Shown here piece by piece: positions 1 through 11,199 of a stretch of 64,000 nt of DNA. Under the pieces are notes generated by a model. That model was not told the origin of the DNA. It made no database searches and saw only the letters and a list, made by a program, of their open reading frames with translations. Position 1 is the stretch's first letter. Each line of letters opens with the position of its first letter. The stretch is from Nostocoides sp. Its GTDB lineage: Bacteria > Actinomycetota > Actinomycetes > Actinomycetales > Dermatophilaceae. Location: positions 1,345,001-1,409,000 of the forward strand of contig JADJEA010000001.1 in NCBI GenBank assembly GCA_016702415.1, read 5' to 3'. The position numbers and the translations under genes are program-made.

Positions 1-47
1 AATATGCCCCATGTGGCCCCGTGACGGCTCGGTTCGGACCCGATAAA

Positions 48-63
48 CTAAGCAAGCGCTTAG
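48..63. promoter_or_regulatory. Palindromic operator upstream of the acyl-CoA dehydrogenase
   Basis: Inverted repeat CTAAGC-AAGC-GCTTAG, with perfect 6-bp arms and a 4-bp centre, lies 32 nt before the start codon. Short palindromes of this AAGCnnGCTT look are typical of TetR-family operators in front of actinobacterial fatty-acid degradation genes. The cognate regulator is not visible in the window, so the TetR assignment is inference. Confidence 0.5.
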
Positions 64-94
64 ACACCCACGAAGACGTGAACAGGAGTCCTTC

Positions 95-1240
95 ATGCCC
101 CGCAATATCTACGGTCCGGACCACGAGGCCTTCCGCGAATCCGTGCGGGAGTTCGTGGAGCGCACCCTCAAGCCGGTGGCCGAGCAGATGATCAAGGACA
201 AGGTCATCGAGCGCGGCATCTGGATCGAGGCGGGGAAGCAGGGCTTCTTCGGCCTCAACATCCCGGAGGAGTTCGGCGGCGCCGGGATCGACGACTACCG
301 CTTCAACGCCGTCTTCGGCGAAGAGGTCTCGAAGTTCACCGCGTCGGCCGCCTCGTGTTTCGGCATCCACGCCGACATCTGTGCGCCCTACATCACCCAC
401 CTCGGCACGCAGGAGCAGAAGGAGCGCTGGCTGCCCGGCATCGCCTCCGGCGAGAAGATCATCGCCATCGGGATGACCGAGCCGTCGGGTGGCTCCGACC
501 TCGCCGCGCTGAAGACCACCGCGGTCCGCGACGGCGATGTGTGGGTGCTCAACGGATCCAAGACCTTCATCACCAACGGCCACCAGTGCGACCTGGCCAT
601 CGTCGCCGCGCGCACCGACCCGACCAAGGGCGCCAAGGGCATCTCGCTCTTCGTCCTCGAAGCCGACATGCCCGGCTTCACCAAGGGCAGCAAGCTCGAC
701 AAGGTCGGACAGCCCGAGTCGGACACGTCGGAGCTCTTCTTCGAGAACGTCCGGGTTCCCGCCGGCAACCTCCTCGGCCCCGAAGGCATGGGCTTCATCG
801 AGATGATGAAGCACCTCCCGCAGGAGCGCATCGGCGCGGCCGTCGGCAATCTCGCCAACGCCAAGCAGATCCTCGCCGAGACGATTCAGTACACCAAGGA
901 CCGCAAGGCATTCGGCCAGCCGATCGGCACCTTCCAGTACAACAAGTTCAAGATCGCCGAGCTCGTCACGATGGTCGAGGTGGCCGAGGCGTATATCGAC
1001 GACTGTGTGTTGGCGCACACCGAGCACAAGCTCACGCCGGTCGACGCGGCCAAGGCGAAGTGGTGGTCCTCGCAGGTCCAGTGCGACGTCCTCGACGAGT
1101 GCGTCCAGCTGCACGGTGGCTACGGCTTCATGAACGAATACCGCGTCGCTCGGGCGTGGAAGGACGCGCGCGTCCACAAGATCTGGGCCGGCACCAACGA
1201 GATCATGAAGGAGCTCATCGGCCGGGACCTCGGCCTGTGA
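95..1240 (+). CDS. Acyl-CoA dehydrogenase (FadE-like)
   Basis: FAD-dependent alpha,beta-dehydrogenation of an acyl-CoA thioester, passing electrons to ETF. The 381 residues are the usual family length. The FAD/substrate signature MTEPSGGSD is near residues 127-135 and the C-terminal IWAGTNEI near 363-370. The position that carries the catalytic Glu in medium-chain enzymes (YEGT) is Ala365 here. A Glu at 244 in LPQERIG is placed as in isovaleryl-CoA/long-chain dehydrogenases, so it is the likely base (inference). AGGAG at 84-88 precedes ATG 95. The stop overlaps the next start (GTGA), so the downstream SDR is translationally coupled. The palindrome at 48-63 suggests regulated expression. Chain length of the substrate cannot be told. 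Confidence 0.92.
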   Translation: MPRNIYGPDHEAFRESVREFVERTLKPVAEQMIKDKVIERGIWIEAGKQGFFGLNIPEEFGGAGIDDYRFNAVFGEEVSKFTASAASCFGIHADICAPYITHLGTQEQKERWLPGIASGEKIIAIGMTEPSGGSDLAALKTTAVRDGDVWVLNGSKTFITNGHQCDLAIVAARTDPTKGAKGISLFVLEADMPGFTKGSKLDKVGQPESDTSELFFENVRVPAGNLLGPEGMGFIEMMKHLPQERIGAAVGNLANAKQILAETIQYTKDRKAFGQPIGTFQYNKFKIAELVTMVEVAEAYIDDCVLAHTEHKLTPVDAAKAKWWSSQVQCDVLDECVQLHGGYGFMNEYRVARAWKDARVHKIWAGTNEIMKELIGRDLGL

Positions 1241-1995
1241 CGGGTCGGCACGACGGCGCTGTCGCGGTCGTGACTGGCGCCTCCCGAGGCATCGGCTTCG
1301 CGATCGCACAGCGCCTGGTGGCCGAGGGCGCGCGGGTGGTCATCACCGCCCGCAAACCCGAGCCGCTCGCCGAGGCGGTGGCCACGCTTGGTGGACCCGA
1401 CCACGCCAGCGGTGTGGCGGGTTTCACCTCGGTGGAGGCGCACCAGGAGGAGGTCCTCGCGAGGGCGGTCTCGGCATACGGCTCGGTGGATCTGTTGGTC
1501 AACAACACCGGGATCAACCCGGTCTACGGGCCCATCCTCGACACCCCCTTGGACGCTGCCCGCAAGATCATGGAGACCAACGTCCTGGCGGCCTTCGCGT
1601 GGACCCAGAAGGCCGTCGCGGCCGGGCTCGGCAGCGCTCGCCCCGGTGCCGTGGTCAATGTGGCGTCGGTGGCCGGGATCGGCGCCACCGGCGTGATCGG
1701 GATGTATGGCGTGTCGAAGGCGGCGCTGATCCACCTCACCCTGGAGATGGGTTACCAACTCGCTCCCGCGGTCCGCGTCAACGCCGTCGCTCCCGCGGTG
1801 GTCAAGACGAAGTTCGCCGAGGCGTTGTATGCCGCGGACGAGGCCAAGGCGGCCGCCCCCTATCCCATGAAACGTCTCGGTGTCCCGGACGACATCGCCG
1901 GGGCGGTGAGCTTCCTGCTCTCCGAGGATGCCGCGTGGATAACCGGGCAGACCCTGATCGTCGACGGCGGCGTCACGCTGAGCTCTGGGCTCTGA
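1237..1995 (+). CDS. SDR family oxidoreductase
   Basis: Classical short-chain dehydrogenase of 252 residues using NAD(P)H. It has the nucleotide motif TGASRGIG (residues 13-20), NNTG (89-92) and the catalytic set Ser144, Tyr157 and Lys161 (YGVSK). The C-terminal IVDGG is typical of the FabG/3-hydroxyacyl dehydrogenase branch. The start is GTG 1237, sharing bases with the stop of the acyl-CoA dehydrogenase; longer in-frame readings would be encoded inside that gene and are rejected. The pairing suggests a beta-oxidation-like step, perhaps on a branched or unusual acyl chain (inference). Confidence 0.88.
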   Translation: MTGRHDGAVAVVTGASRGIGFAIAQRLVAEGARVVITARKPEPLAEAVATLGGPDHASGVAGFTSVEAHQEEVLARAVSAYGSVDLLVNNTGINPVYGPILDTPLDAARKIMETNVLAAFAWTQKAVAAGLGSARPGAVVNVASVAGIGATGVIGMYGVSKAALIHLTLEMGYQLAPAVRVNAVAPAVVKTKFAEALYAADEAKAAAPYPMKRLGVPDDIAGAVSFLLSEDAAWITGQTLIVDGGVTLSSGL

Positions 1996-2043
1996 CGCGG
2001 AGGGTCCATCCCCTCATCCAGGCAGAGGGCCCCGGACAGATGT

Positions 2044-2097
2044 CGGCGGGCCAGGTGCCGGGCTCCACGTGACGTGGAGCCGGCACCTGGCCCGCCG
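2044..2097. terminator. Bidirectional hairpin between convergent dehydrogenase genes
   Basis: Near-perfect inverted repeat with arms 2044-2070 and 2072-2097 (one bulged G). It sits between the end of the plus-strand SDR and the end of the minus-strand FabG-like gene. No U tract follows, as is common for actinobacterial terminators. Confidence 0.8.
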
Positions 2098-2155
2098 CTG
2101 TCGTCAGTCCGGTCGAGCCGGCGCAACCGACCGACCCGACCGAGCCGTTCGGGGG

Positions 2156-2911
2156 TCAGTCGAGCGGGCCACCGGCGACATAGATGACCTGGCCGGAGAC
2201 GAAGCCGGCCTCGTCACTGCACAGGAAGCTGATCGTCGCCGCGATGTCGTCGGGCTGGCCCACCCGGGCGACCGGGATCTGGGCGGCGGCACCCTTGATG
2301 AAGTCCTCGAACGGGACCCCGACCCGGGCCGCGGTGGCGGCGGTCATGTCGGTCTGGATGAACCCGGGCGCGACGGCATTGGCCGTGACCCCGAACTTGC
2401 CGAGTTCGATCGCGAGGGTCTTGGTGAACCCCTGCAGGCCGGCCTTCGCCGCCGAGTAGTTCGCCTGGCCCCGGTTGCCCTGGGCGGAGGACGAGGAGAG
2501 GTTGACGATCCGGCCGAACTTCTCGGCTGTCATGAACGCCTGGCACGCCTTCGTCATCAGGAACGCGCCACGGAGGTGGACGTTCACGACGGCGTCCCAG
2601 TCCGCGACCGTCATCTTGAAGATGAGGTTGTCGCGGATGATCCCCGCGTTGTTGACGAGGACGACCGGCGCGCCCAGCTCAGCGGAGATCCGCGCGATGG
2701 CGGCCTCGACCTGACCGGCGTCGGAGACGTCGGCGCCGACGGCGAGAGCCCGACCACCCTCGGCGGTGATCGCCTCGACAGTGGCGGCGCAGGCGGCCTC
2801 GTCCAGGTCGACGACGGCGACGGCATACCCGTCCTTGGCTAGGCGCCGGGCCGTGGCGGCGCCGATACCCCGGGCGGCCCCCGTGACGACCGCGGCCCGT
2901 ATGTTGCTCAT
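2156..2911 (-). CDS. 3-oxoacyl-ACP reductase-type SDR (FabG-like)
   Basis: 251-residue short-chain dehydrogenase. It has TGAARGIG at 10-17, NNAG near 87-90, Ser139/Tyr152/Lys156 (YSAAK), and the FabG-style GFIQTDMT loop, which fits reduction of 3-oxoacyl thioesters with NADPH. ATG 2911 is preceded on its strand by TAGGAG. It diverges from glgX across 61 bp and converges on the other SDR through the hairpin at 2044-2097. Its position outside a fab operon makes acetoacetyl-CoA or another ketoacyl-CoA as plausible a substrate as ACP. Confidence 0.87.
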   Translation of the reverse strand: MSNIRAAVVTGAARGIGAATARRLAKDGYAVAVVDLDEAACAATVEAITAEGGRALAVGADVSDAGQVEAAIARISAELGAPVVLVNNAGIIRDNLIFKMTVADWDAVVNVHLRGAFLMTKACQAFMTAEKFGRIVNLSSSSAQGNRGQANYSAAKAGLQGFTKTLAIELGKFGVTANAVAPGFIQTDMTAATAARVGVPFEDFIKGAAAQIPVARVGQPDDIAATISFLCSDEAGFVSGQVIYVAGGPLD

Positions 2912-2972
2912 GGTGGTGCTCCTACTCGGATAGGTTGAGGACTTCCACCTGCCACCATAGCGAGGGGACTCC

Positions 2973-5159
<2,187 letters not shown>

Positions 5160-6073
5160 GCGACACTGGCGACCAGGAGACCGTCGCGGGTGTACATCCG
5201 TCCGCGACCCAAGCCCCGGCCGCCCTGCGCGGAGGGGGAGTGCTCGGCATACAGGAGCCACTCGTCGGCGCGGCCCGGACGGTGGAACCACATCGCGTGG
5301 TCGAGGCTCGCCACGCGCAGCCGCGGATCGGTCCACCCCAGGCCGTGCCGCCGCAGCGCGCCCTCGAGCAGCGTGTAGTCGGAGGCGAACGCGAGCACAG
5401 CCGCGTGGATGAGCGGGTCGTCCGGGAGGCGGGCGATCGTGCGCATCCATACGTGCTGGCTGGCGGACTCCGGCGACACCCGGTCGCGGAACAGGTCGCC
5501 CTCGACATGCCGCAACTCCACGAGGCGCCGCCGCCGCCAGCGCGCGTGGGCGTCGGTCTCGTCCGGCTCCCAGGGGGGCAGGTCCTCCGGCGCGGGCACG
5601 CTCGGCATCGGGTCCTGATGGTCGAGACCGCTGGCCGGCTCCTGGAATGACGTCGTCATCGAGAGGATGACGTGGCCGTGCTGGAGCGCGTGAACGCGCC
5701 TGGTGGAGAAGGAGTTCCCATCGCGCAACTCCTCCACGGCGAACCGGATCGGCTGCTTGTCGTCGCCCGGACGGATGAAATAGCCGTGGAGGCTGTGGAT
5801 GCGCCGCGTGGGCGCGATGTCCGCGACGGTCCGGCCAGCGGCGATGACGCATTGCGCGAGCACCTGCCCGCCGAAAACCCGTTCCTGAGGAGTGCGCTGA
5901 CTCGGCCCCACGAACACCCGCATCCCCCGCTCGGCGGAATCCGAGGACGCGTCGGCCGCCCCTGACACGGCGATGGTCGCGGTCCCGACCTCCTGCAGGT
6001 CCAGGAGTGCGAGCAATCCGTACATGGGATCGGTGTCATCGAGGGGCACGGCACCCACCCTAGAAGGTCGACG

Positions 6074-6532
6074 GTGTCCAATAGGGGTATGCCCGAACCG
6101 CTCTCCGTCGATGTCCCGTTGCGTTGGTCGGACATGGACGCGTATGGCCATGTCAACAATGTGCAATTCCTCCGGCTCCTGGAGGACGCGCGCGTGGTCG
6201 CGCTGGGGGCATGGTTCGACGGGCAGGAACTGCTCCATCGTGGCGTCATCGTCAGCCGGCACGAGATCGAATACCTGGCCCCGCTGGTGTTTCGGCCGGC
6301 TCCCGTGCGAATCACCTTGTGGCCCAGCGCCGTCAGCACGGCCGGCTTCGACGTCGGTTACGAGATCGCCGACCCGCCCGCGGTCGGATCACGCGTGTAT
6401 GCCCGAGCCGAGACGGGTCTGGTCGCCTACGACCTCGGCCAGGCGCGCCCGCGACGGCTGGACCCGGGCGAGACGCAGCGGCTGACCGAACTCCTCGGGG
6501 CACCCGTCTCGTTTCGGTGGCGGCGGCGGTGA
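6074..6532 (+). CDS. YbgC/4-hydroxybenzoyl-CoA-type thioesterase
   Basis: Single-hotdog acyl-CoA thioesterase of 152 residues with the diagnostic block WSDMDAYGHVNN (Asp catalytic, as in 4HBT/YbgC enzymes). I prefer GTG 6074 because AGAAGG at 6062-6067 is well spaced. ATG 6089 is possible, but its purine run touches the start. Divergent from tesB, so two thioesterases sit head to head. Four nt separate it from the next gene, implying one transcript with 6537-8083. Confidence 0.85.
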   Translation: MSNRGMPEPLSVDVPLRWSDMDAYGHVNNVQFLRLLEDARVVALGAWFDGQELLHRGVIVSRHEIEYLAPLVFRPAPVRITLWPSAVSTAGFDVGYEIADPPAVGSRVYARAETGLVAYDLGQARPRRLDPGETQRLTELLGAPVSFRWRRR

Positions 6533-6536
6533 CCCG

Positions 6537-7168
6537 GTGACTGCGCTCGCCTTTCCCGACCCCGAGAGTCTCGCCGACCTCAGGACGTATGCCGCGCGCC
6601 TGCGCCACCTCGACCCCGACGGTGCCATCCGCCTGCACGCCTCCGGGACGGTGCTCGCGGCATACGCCGGCGTCCTGCGCGGTCGCGGGGTCACCGGGAC
6701 GGGCGCGGTGCTGGGGCTGCGGCTGCTGCGTCTGGCCGAGCCCGCGGCGGTCGACGCGACGGTCCCGCCGCCGCGATCCTCGACCGGCTCGCCCGGCCCG
6801 GGACCGGCACGGGACCCGTCACCCTCCCGATTCCCCCGATGTCCGTCTTCGTTCCCTGGTCGGGGATGTCGCCGCCACGCTCCGGGTGGCACGTCGAGGG
6901 CGAGATGGATGCGGCGACGATCGTGGCGGCGGCCGCGGCCGGGATCGCCGAGGTCGCGGCGGCGGGAACCGGGCCGGCCGCCCAGGTCGAGGCACTCCGG
7001 ACGCGCGTCTGGTCGGGGGGTCTGGTGGACGCGTCCATGGCGCCGCGGGGGCTGGCGTTCGCGGCATACGGACTCGGGTTCGTCCGCGAGGGTGAGGTCG
7101 CGCGCCTGAGCCGGGCCGGTGCCTGGTGGCGACTGACCACGCCCGTCGGTCACGCCCTGGCCCGCTAA
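6537..7168 (+). CDS. Conserved hypothetical protein, frameshifted
   Basis: Reads as one protein of about 210 residues only if a -1 shift is allowed near 6765-6773, inside the repeat CCGCCGCCGCG. The first frame gives an N-terminal part to 'ATVPP'. The second continues as AAILDRLARPG and runs to a clean stop at 7168. Neither half stands alone, and the codon character (high third-position GC) continues across the join in the new frame. No domain is recognised; a similar small alpha/beta protein often sits next to the thioesterase in actinobacteria (from memory, not checked). A single lost base from sequencing or a real mutation both fit. Confidence 0.65.
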
Positions 7169-7177
7169 GGTCGGGTC

Positions 7178-8083
7178 ATGCGCGGCTCGCCCGGAAACGC
7201 CCAGTCCGGACACGCCCAGTCCGGACACGCCCAGTCCGGACACGCCCAGTCCGGAAACCGCCTGTCCGAGACCGAGGTCTGGATCGCGGCGCTCGCCGGG
7301 GGAGCGGCCGCCGAGGACGATCTCGCGCTCGCGGAGGCCCTGGTCCGCCGCGGGGCCGAGATCGGCGCGTACTGGCAACGCCGGCCGCTGACCCGCACCC
7401 GAAAGACGTCGGTGTCCGACTTCTTCACCGAGGCCGATGCCCGCGCCGAGGCCGACATCGTCGCGGCCCTGACGCAGCTGCGCCCGGACGATGCGATCGT
7501 GGGCGAGGAGGGCGCGAATGCAATCGGCCGGTCCGGGCGGTCGTGGATCATCGATCCCATCGACGGGACCTACAACTACGCATCCGGACTCGACCACTGG
7601 TGCAGCGCGATTGCCCTGCGCGGCAACGGATCGGCACTGATCGGCGCGGTCTGCCAGGCCACCTGCGACGAAACGTGGACGGGCCGGGTCGAGGAGGACG
7701 GGCAGGCACAGTCGTGGCTGAACGGCATACCGCTGCCGCGACTGCCCGACCGAGCGCTGTCGGAGGTGTCCATCGCGACCTACCTCCACCCCACCCGTTT
7801 CGGGCAACCCGAGATCATGCAGCCCTGGCTGGCCGCGTGTGCCGGCTCCGCCACCTTGCGGATGCTCGGCTCGGGCTCGTGCGACATCGCCCGGGTCGCG
7901 GCCGGCCGACTCGGTGCCTTCCTGCAACACTCGACGCCGGATTGGGACTGGTTCCCCGGAGTGGCCCTGGTCATCGGCGCGGGCGGGACGTCGCGGGTGG
8001 TCGAGCATCGCGGCTACCGCTGGCACGTGGCCGGTGGCGCGCGCGTCGTCGACCGACTCAGCGAGTTGCTCACCTCAGCCTGA
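7178..8083 (+). CDS. Inositol-monophosphatase family phosphatase (HisN/SuhB-like)
   Basis: Metal-dependent sugar-phosphate phosphatase of 301 residues. Metal-site motifs are GEEG, DPIDGTYNY (the DPIDGT signature) and a C-terminal DWDWFPG, all in canonical order. Substrate could be histidinol phosphate or inositol phosphate; sequence alone does not decide. The first 25 residues are a GHAQS pentapeptide repeat with no counterpart in the family. The conserved fold begins near residue 29, and no other start codon lies between. AAGG before ATG 7178 is an adequate ribosome-binding site. Confidence 0.85.
   Translation: MRGSPGNAQSGHAQSGHAQSGHAQSGNRLSETEVWIAALAGGAAAEDDLALAEALVRRGAEIGAYWQRRPLTRTRKTSVSDFFTEADARAEADIVAALTQLRPDDAIVGEEGANAIGRSGRSWIIDPIDGTYNYASGLDHWCSAIALRGNGSALIGAVCQATCDETWTGRVEEDGQAQSWLNGIPLPRLPDRALSEVSIATYLHPTRFGQPEIMQPWLAACAGSATLRMLGSGSCDIARVAAGRLGAFLQHSTPDWDWFPGVALVIGAGGTSRVVEHRGYRWHVAGGARVVDRLSELLTSA
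7191..7250 (+). repeat. 15-bp tandem repeat, four units, in frame
   Basis: Four head-to-tail copies of CCGGACACGCCCAGT (the first copy has AAACG in place of ACACG). They are in frame near the start of the next gene and encode the pentapeptide G(H/N)AQS four times. Confidence 0.95.
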
Positions 8084-8135
8084 GGGTCGGGATGGTGCCC
8101 GATCGCGCCGCCAGCATGTGGTGGGATTGCTCCTC

Positions 8136-9869
8136 GTGACCTCGACCACACCGCCGTCGCTGCCCGGCCTCCAGATGACCCCGGTCCACCCCCGCGACCG
8201 GGCGGATGCGCCCTGGTGGCGGCAGGCGGTGATCTATCAGATCTATCCCCGGTCATTCGCCGATTCCACGGGCGACGGGATCGGCGATCTGCCCGGTGCG
8301 CGGGCGAAGCTGCCCTATCTGGCGGCGCTCGGGGTGGACGCGGTGTGGTTCTCCCCCTTCTACGTCTCCCCGCAGGCGGACGCCGGCTACGACGTCGCTG
8401 ACTATCGCGACATCGACCCACTCTTCGGCACCCTGGCTGATTTCCAGGATCTCCTCGACGACGCAACGGGGTTGGGCATCAAGGTCATCGTCGATCTGGT
8501 GCCGAATCATTCCTCCAGCGAGCACCCGTGGTTCACGGCCGCGCTCGCGGCGGCGCCCGGGTCACCCGAACGCGCCCGCTATCTCTTCCGCGACGGTCGC
8601 GGTGAGGACGGGGAACTGCCCCCCAACGACTGGAAGTCGGTGTTCGGGGGTCCGGGCTGGACCCGCGTCGTCGAGGCCGACGGGCGACCCGGGCAGTGGT
8701 ATCTGCATCTCTTCGATGTCACCCAGCCCGACTTCGACTGGACCAATCCCGATGTCCGGCAGGAGTTTCTCGACGTCATCGACTTCTGGGTCAAGCGGGG
8801 CGTGGCGGGATTCCGGGTCGACGTGGCCGCGGGTCTGGTCAAGGATCAGACCTTCCGTGATTGGGGCTACACCCACGACCAGCCCGGCCCGGACGACGAG
8901 CGGCTCGCGACGGCGAAGGCACCCATGTGGGACCAGGACGGTGTCCACGAGATTTATCAGGTATGGCGATCCCTCCTCGACGGGTACGGCCCGCCCGACC
9001 GCATCCTGTGCGCGGAGGCCTGGGTGCACCCGCCCGAGCGCGCGGCCCTCTACATCCGTTCGACCGAGTTCCACCAGGCGTTCAACTTCGACTTCCTCGA
9101 CTGTCCGTGGCGGGCAGCGGACTATCGCCGGGTTATCGCCACCTCGCTCGAGGTCTGCGACTCGGTGGGGGCGCCCGCCACGTGGGTCCTGAGCAACCAC
9201 GACGTCGTGCGGCACGCAAGTCGGTTCGGACTGCCCGTCGGGACGCCACGGCCCAACGGGATCGGAGCAGACGACCCGCAACCGGACGCCGAACTCGGCC
9301 TGCGCCGCGCCCGCGCCGCAGCGATGTTGATGCTGGGACTGGGCGGGTCGGCATACCTCTATCAGGGTGAGGAACTCGGGCTGCCCGAGGCGACCGCCCT
9401 CCCGGACGACCTGCGTCAAGACCCGGTTTACATCCGGACCGACAAGCGTCAACTCGGTCGTGACGGATGCCGGGTGCCGATGCCGTGGGTGGCCAATGCG
9501 CCGGGCCTCGGTTTCGGCCCGAGCGCGCGGACGTGGCTGCCGCAACCCGACACCTTCGCCGACCTGGCGGCCGACGTGCAGGAGGGGGTCGCCGGATCGA
9601 CGCTCGAGCTCTACCGGACCCTGCTGCAGATACGCCGGGAGCGAGAACTCGGCCTGGGCGGTCTCGTGTTGGTCGACGGGTACGGCGAGGAGGTCCTCGC
9701 GCTCGTCAACACTGGCCGGGACGACGCTGACCCCACCCTCGTCCTCGTGAACTTCGGGAGCGATCCCGTCTCGCTGCCCCCGGGGGCGACGGTCCTGGTC
9801 GCCTCGGGCGATCTCAGCGATGGCGCAGTGCCCGCGGACACCGCCGTCTGGGCGAGACTGGCGGGATAG
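8136..9869 (+). CDS. GH13 alpha-glucosidase (oligo-1,6-glucosidase type)
   Basis: 577-residue cytoplasmic glycoside hydrolase acting on maltose, isomaltose or trehalose-like oligosaccharides. It has QIYPRSF near the N-terminus, DLVPNHS from 120, nucleophile Asp229 (GFRVD), acid/base Glu294 (CAEAW) and Asp356 (LSNHD). YQGEELG in the C-terminal half is typical of this subfamily. GTG 8136 gives the longest plausible start; ATG 8175 (MTPVHP) is a good alternative. It is followed by a glycerophosphodiesterase after 4 nt. With glgX nearby, the region looks dedicated to storage or oligosaccharide turnover (inference). Confidence 0.9.
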   Translation: MTSTTPPSLPGLQMTPVHPRDRADAPWWRQAVIYQIYPRSFADSTGDGIGDLPGARAKLPYLAALGVDAVWFSPFYVSPQADAGYDVADYRDIDPLFGTLADFQDLLDDATGLGIKVIVDLVPNHSSSEHPWFTAALAAAPGSPERARYLFRDGRGEDGELPPNDWKSVFGGPGWTRVVEADGRPGQWYLHLFDVTQPDFDWTNPDVRQEFLDVIDFWVKRGVAGFRVDVAAGLVKDQTFRDWGYTHDQPGPDDERLATAKAPMWDQDGVHEIYQVWRSLLDGYGPPDRILCAEAWVHPPERAALYIRSTEFHQAFNFDFLDCPWRAADYRRVIATSLEVCDSVGAPATWVLSNHDVVRHASRFGLPVGTPRPNGIGADDPQPDAELGLRRARAAAMLMLGLGGSAYLYQGEELGLPEATALPDDLRQDPVYIRTDKRQLGRDGCRVPMPWVANAPGLGFGPSARTWLPQPDTFADLAADVQEGVAGSTLELYRTLLQIRRERELGLGGLVLVDGYGEEVLALVNTGRDDADPTLVLVNFGSDPVSLPPGATVLVASGDLSDGAVPADTAVWARLAG

Positions 9870-9873
9870 CCGG

Positions 9874-10668
9874 ATGCGCGCCGCCGATCATGGGTACTTC
9901 CGCACCGATCGTCCCGTCGGGCTCGCCCACCGCGGCGGCTCCTTCACGTCGCCGAATCTGGGGCGGGAGAACACCATCGCCGCATTCAGGACGGCGGTCC
10001 GCCTGGGGTTCGGCTATATCGAGACCGATGTGCAAGCCACCGCCGACGGTGTCCTGCTCGTCTTCCATGACGACCGTCTCGAGCGCGTCACCGACGGTCG
10101 GGGTGTCATCGCGACGCAGAGGTATGCCGAGGTCGCCCGCGCGCGCACGGTCGCCGGAGATCCCATCCCCACCCTCGATGAGGTCCTCGAGGAGTTCCCT
10201 CAGACCCGCTTCAATATCGACTGCAAGACACCGCAGGCGGTGGCCCCGCTGGTCGACACGCTGACCCGTCACCGCGCGGTCGGCCGCGTCTGCGTCGGAT
10301 CATTCTCCGCCGCCCGCCTGGCCTCCCTCCGTTCGGCGTTGGGCCCGCAGCTGGCCACGGCCGCCGGGCCCAGAGGCGTTGCCGGCCTCCGATTCACCCC
10401 CGGGGTGCTCTCCCGGCTGCTGCATTCGTCGGCGCCCGTCCTGCAGATCCCGCTGATCACGCAGGTCGGCGGCCGGCCCGTGCGCATCTTCACGGAGGGG
10501 CTGCTGCAGCGTGCCCATCGCCTCGGCAAGCACGTCCACGTCTGGACGATCGACGAGCCCACGGAGATGGAGCGCCTGCTCGACCTCGGGGTGGACGGTC
10601 TCGTCACCGACCGGATCGACCTCTTGGCCGACGTTTTCGCCGGCCGCGGGCACCCGCTGAGGGCCTGA
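9874..10668 (+). CDS. Glycerophosphodiester phosphodiesterase
   Basis: 264-residue GDPD-family enzyme hydrolysing glycerophosphodiesters to sn-glycerol 3-phosphate and an alcohol. The active site is visible as AHRGG, GRENTIAAF, YIETDVQ and VFHDD, with the closing DGLVTD near the C-terminus. No signal peptide, so cytoplasmic. ATG 9874 lies 5 nt after the alpha-glucosidase stop with GGCGGGA upstream, implying co-transcription. Confidence 0.9.
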   Translation: MRAADHGYFRTDRPVGLAHRGGSFTSPNLGRENTIAAFRTAVRLGFGYIETDVQATADGVLLVFHDDRLERVTDGRGVIATQRYAEVARARTVAGDPIPTLDEVLEEFPQTRFNIDCKTPQAVAPLVDTLTRHRAVGRVCVGSFSAARLASLRSALGPQLATAAGPRGVAGLRFTPGVLSRLLHSSAPVLQIPLITQVGGRPVRIFTEGLLQRAHRLGKHVHVWTIDEPTEMERLLDLGVDGLVTDRIDLLADVFAGRGHPLRA

Positions 10669-10800
10669 CCTCGGCGAGCGCGACTGCCTCGTCGGTCGCT
10701 CATCACGACCGTGGGTGGTGCGGCCCAGATCGCCGGGGCCACCAGCGGTCCACCGACCATCTGGGCAGCCGCGGGCATGGGGCGACCCGAGGCCGGTGCA

Positions 10801-11199
10801 CTACTCGCTGGGCGCGTTGACCAAGGAGTATGCCGCGCGCACCAGGTAGTCACGCAGCGTCGCGTCCAGGGTCGGCTCGAGGCCGAGGTCGTCGACCGCG
10901 GCGAGCATGTGGGTGAGCCACCGGTCGCGCATATCGGGCGTGACGGCATACGGCAGGTGCCGCATGCGCAACCGAGGGTGACCCCGCAGCTGCGAATAGG
11001 TGGTGGGGCCGCCCCAGTACTGCTCGAGGAACATCCGCAACCGCTGCGCCGCCGGCCCGAGGTCCTCCTCGGGATAGAGCGCCCGCAGCGGGGCATCGGT
11101 CGCGACACCGGCATAGAAGCCGGCGACCAGGCGCACGAAAGTGTCGTGGCCGCCGACCGCGTCATAGAACGTCGTCGCCTCGGGTGGGGTTTCGGTCAT
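10801..11199 (-). CDS. glbO: Group II truncated haemoglobin (GlbO)
   Basis: 132-residue two-over-two globin. It has FYDAVGG at the start, YWGGP before the haem pocket, the proximal His in GHPRLRMRH, and the group II Trp (DRWLTHM) at helix G. Roles in oxygen or peroxide/NO handling are known for the family. It starts at ATG 11199 with AGGA upstream and overlaps the mscS stop (ATGA), making it the last gene of pepN-mscS-glbO. Confidence 0.93.
   Translation of the reverse strand: MTETPPEATTFYDAVGGHDTFVRLVAGFYAGVATDAPLRALYPEEDLGPAAQRLRMFLEQYWGGPTTYSQLRGHPRLRMRHLPYAVTPDMRDRWLTHMLAAVDDLGLEPTLDATLRDYLVRAAYSLVNAPSE

Noticed and set aside
7191..7250. Possible CRISPR-like or mobile repeat
   Set aside because: Units are 15 bp with no spacers and are in frame with a protein.
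10723..10766. Possible terminator between the glycerophosphodiesterase and glbO
   Set aside because: Arms GCCCAGAT/ATCTGGGC pair, but the loop is 28 nt and poorly structured. Too weak to list.
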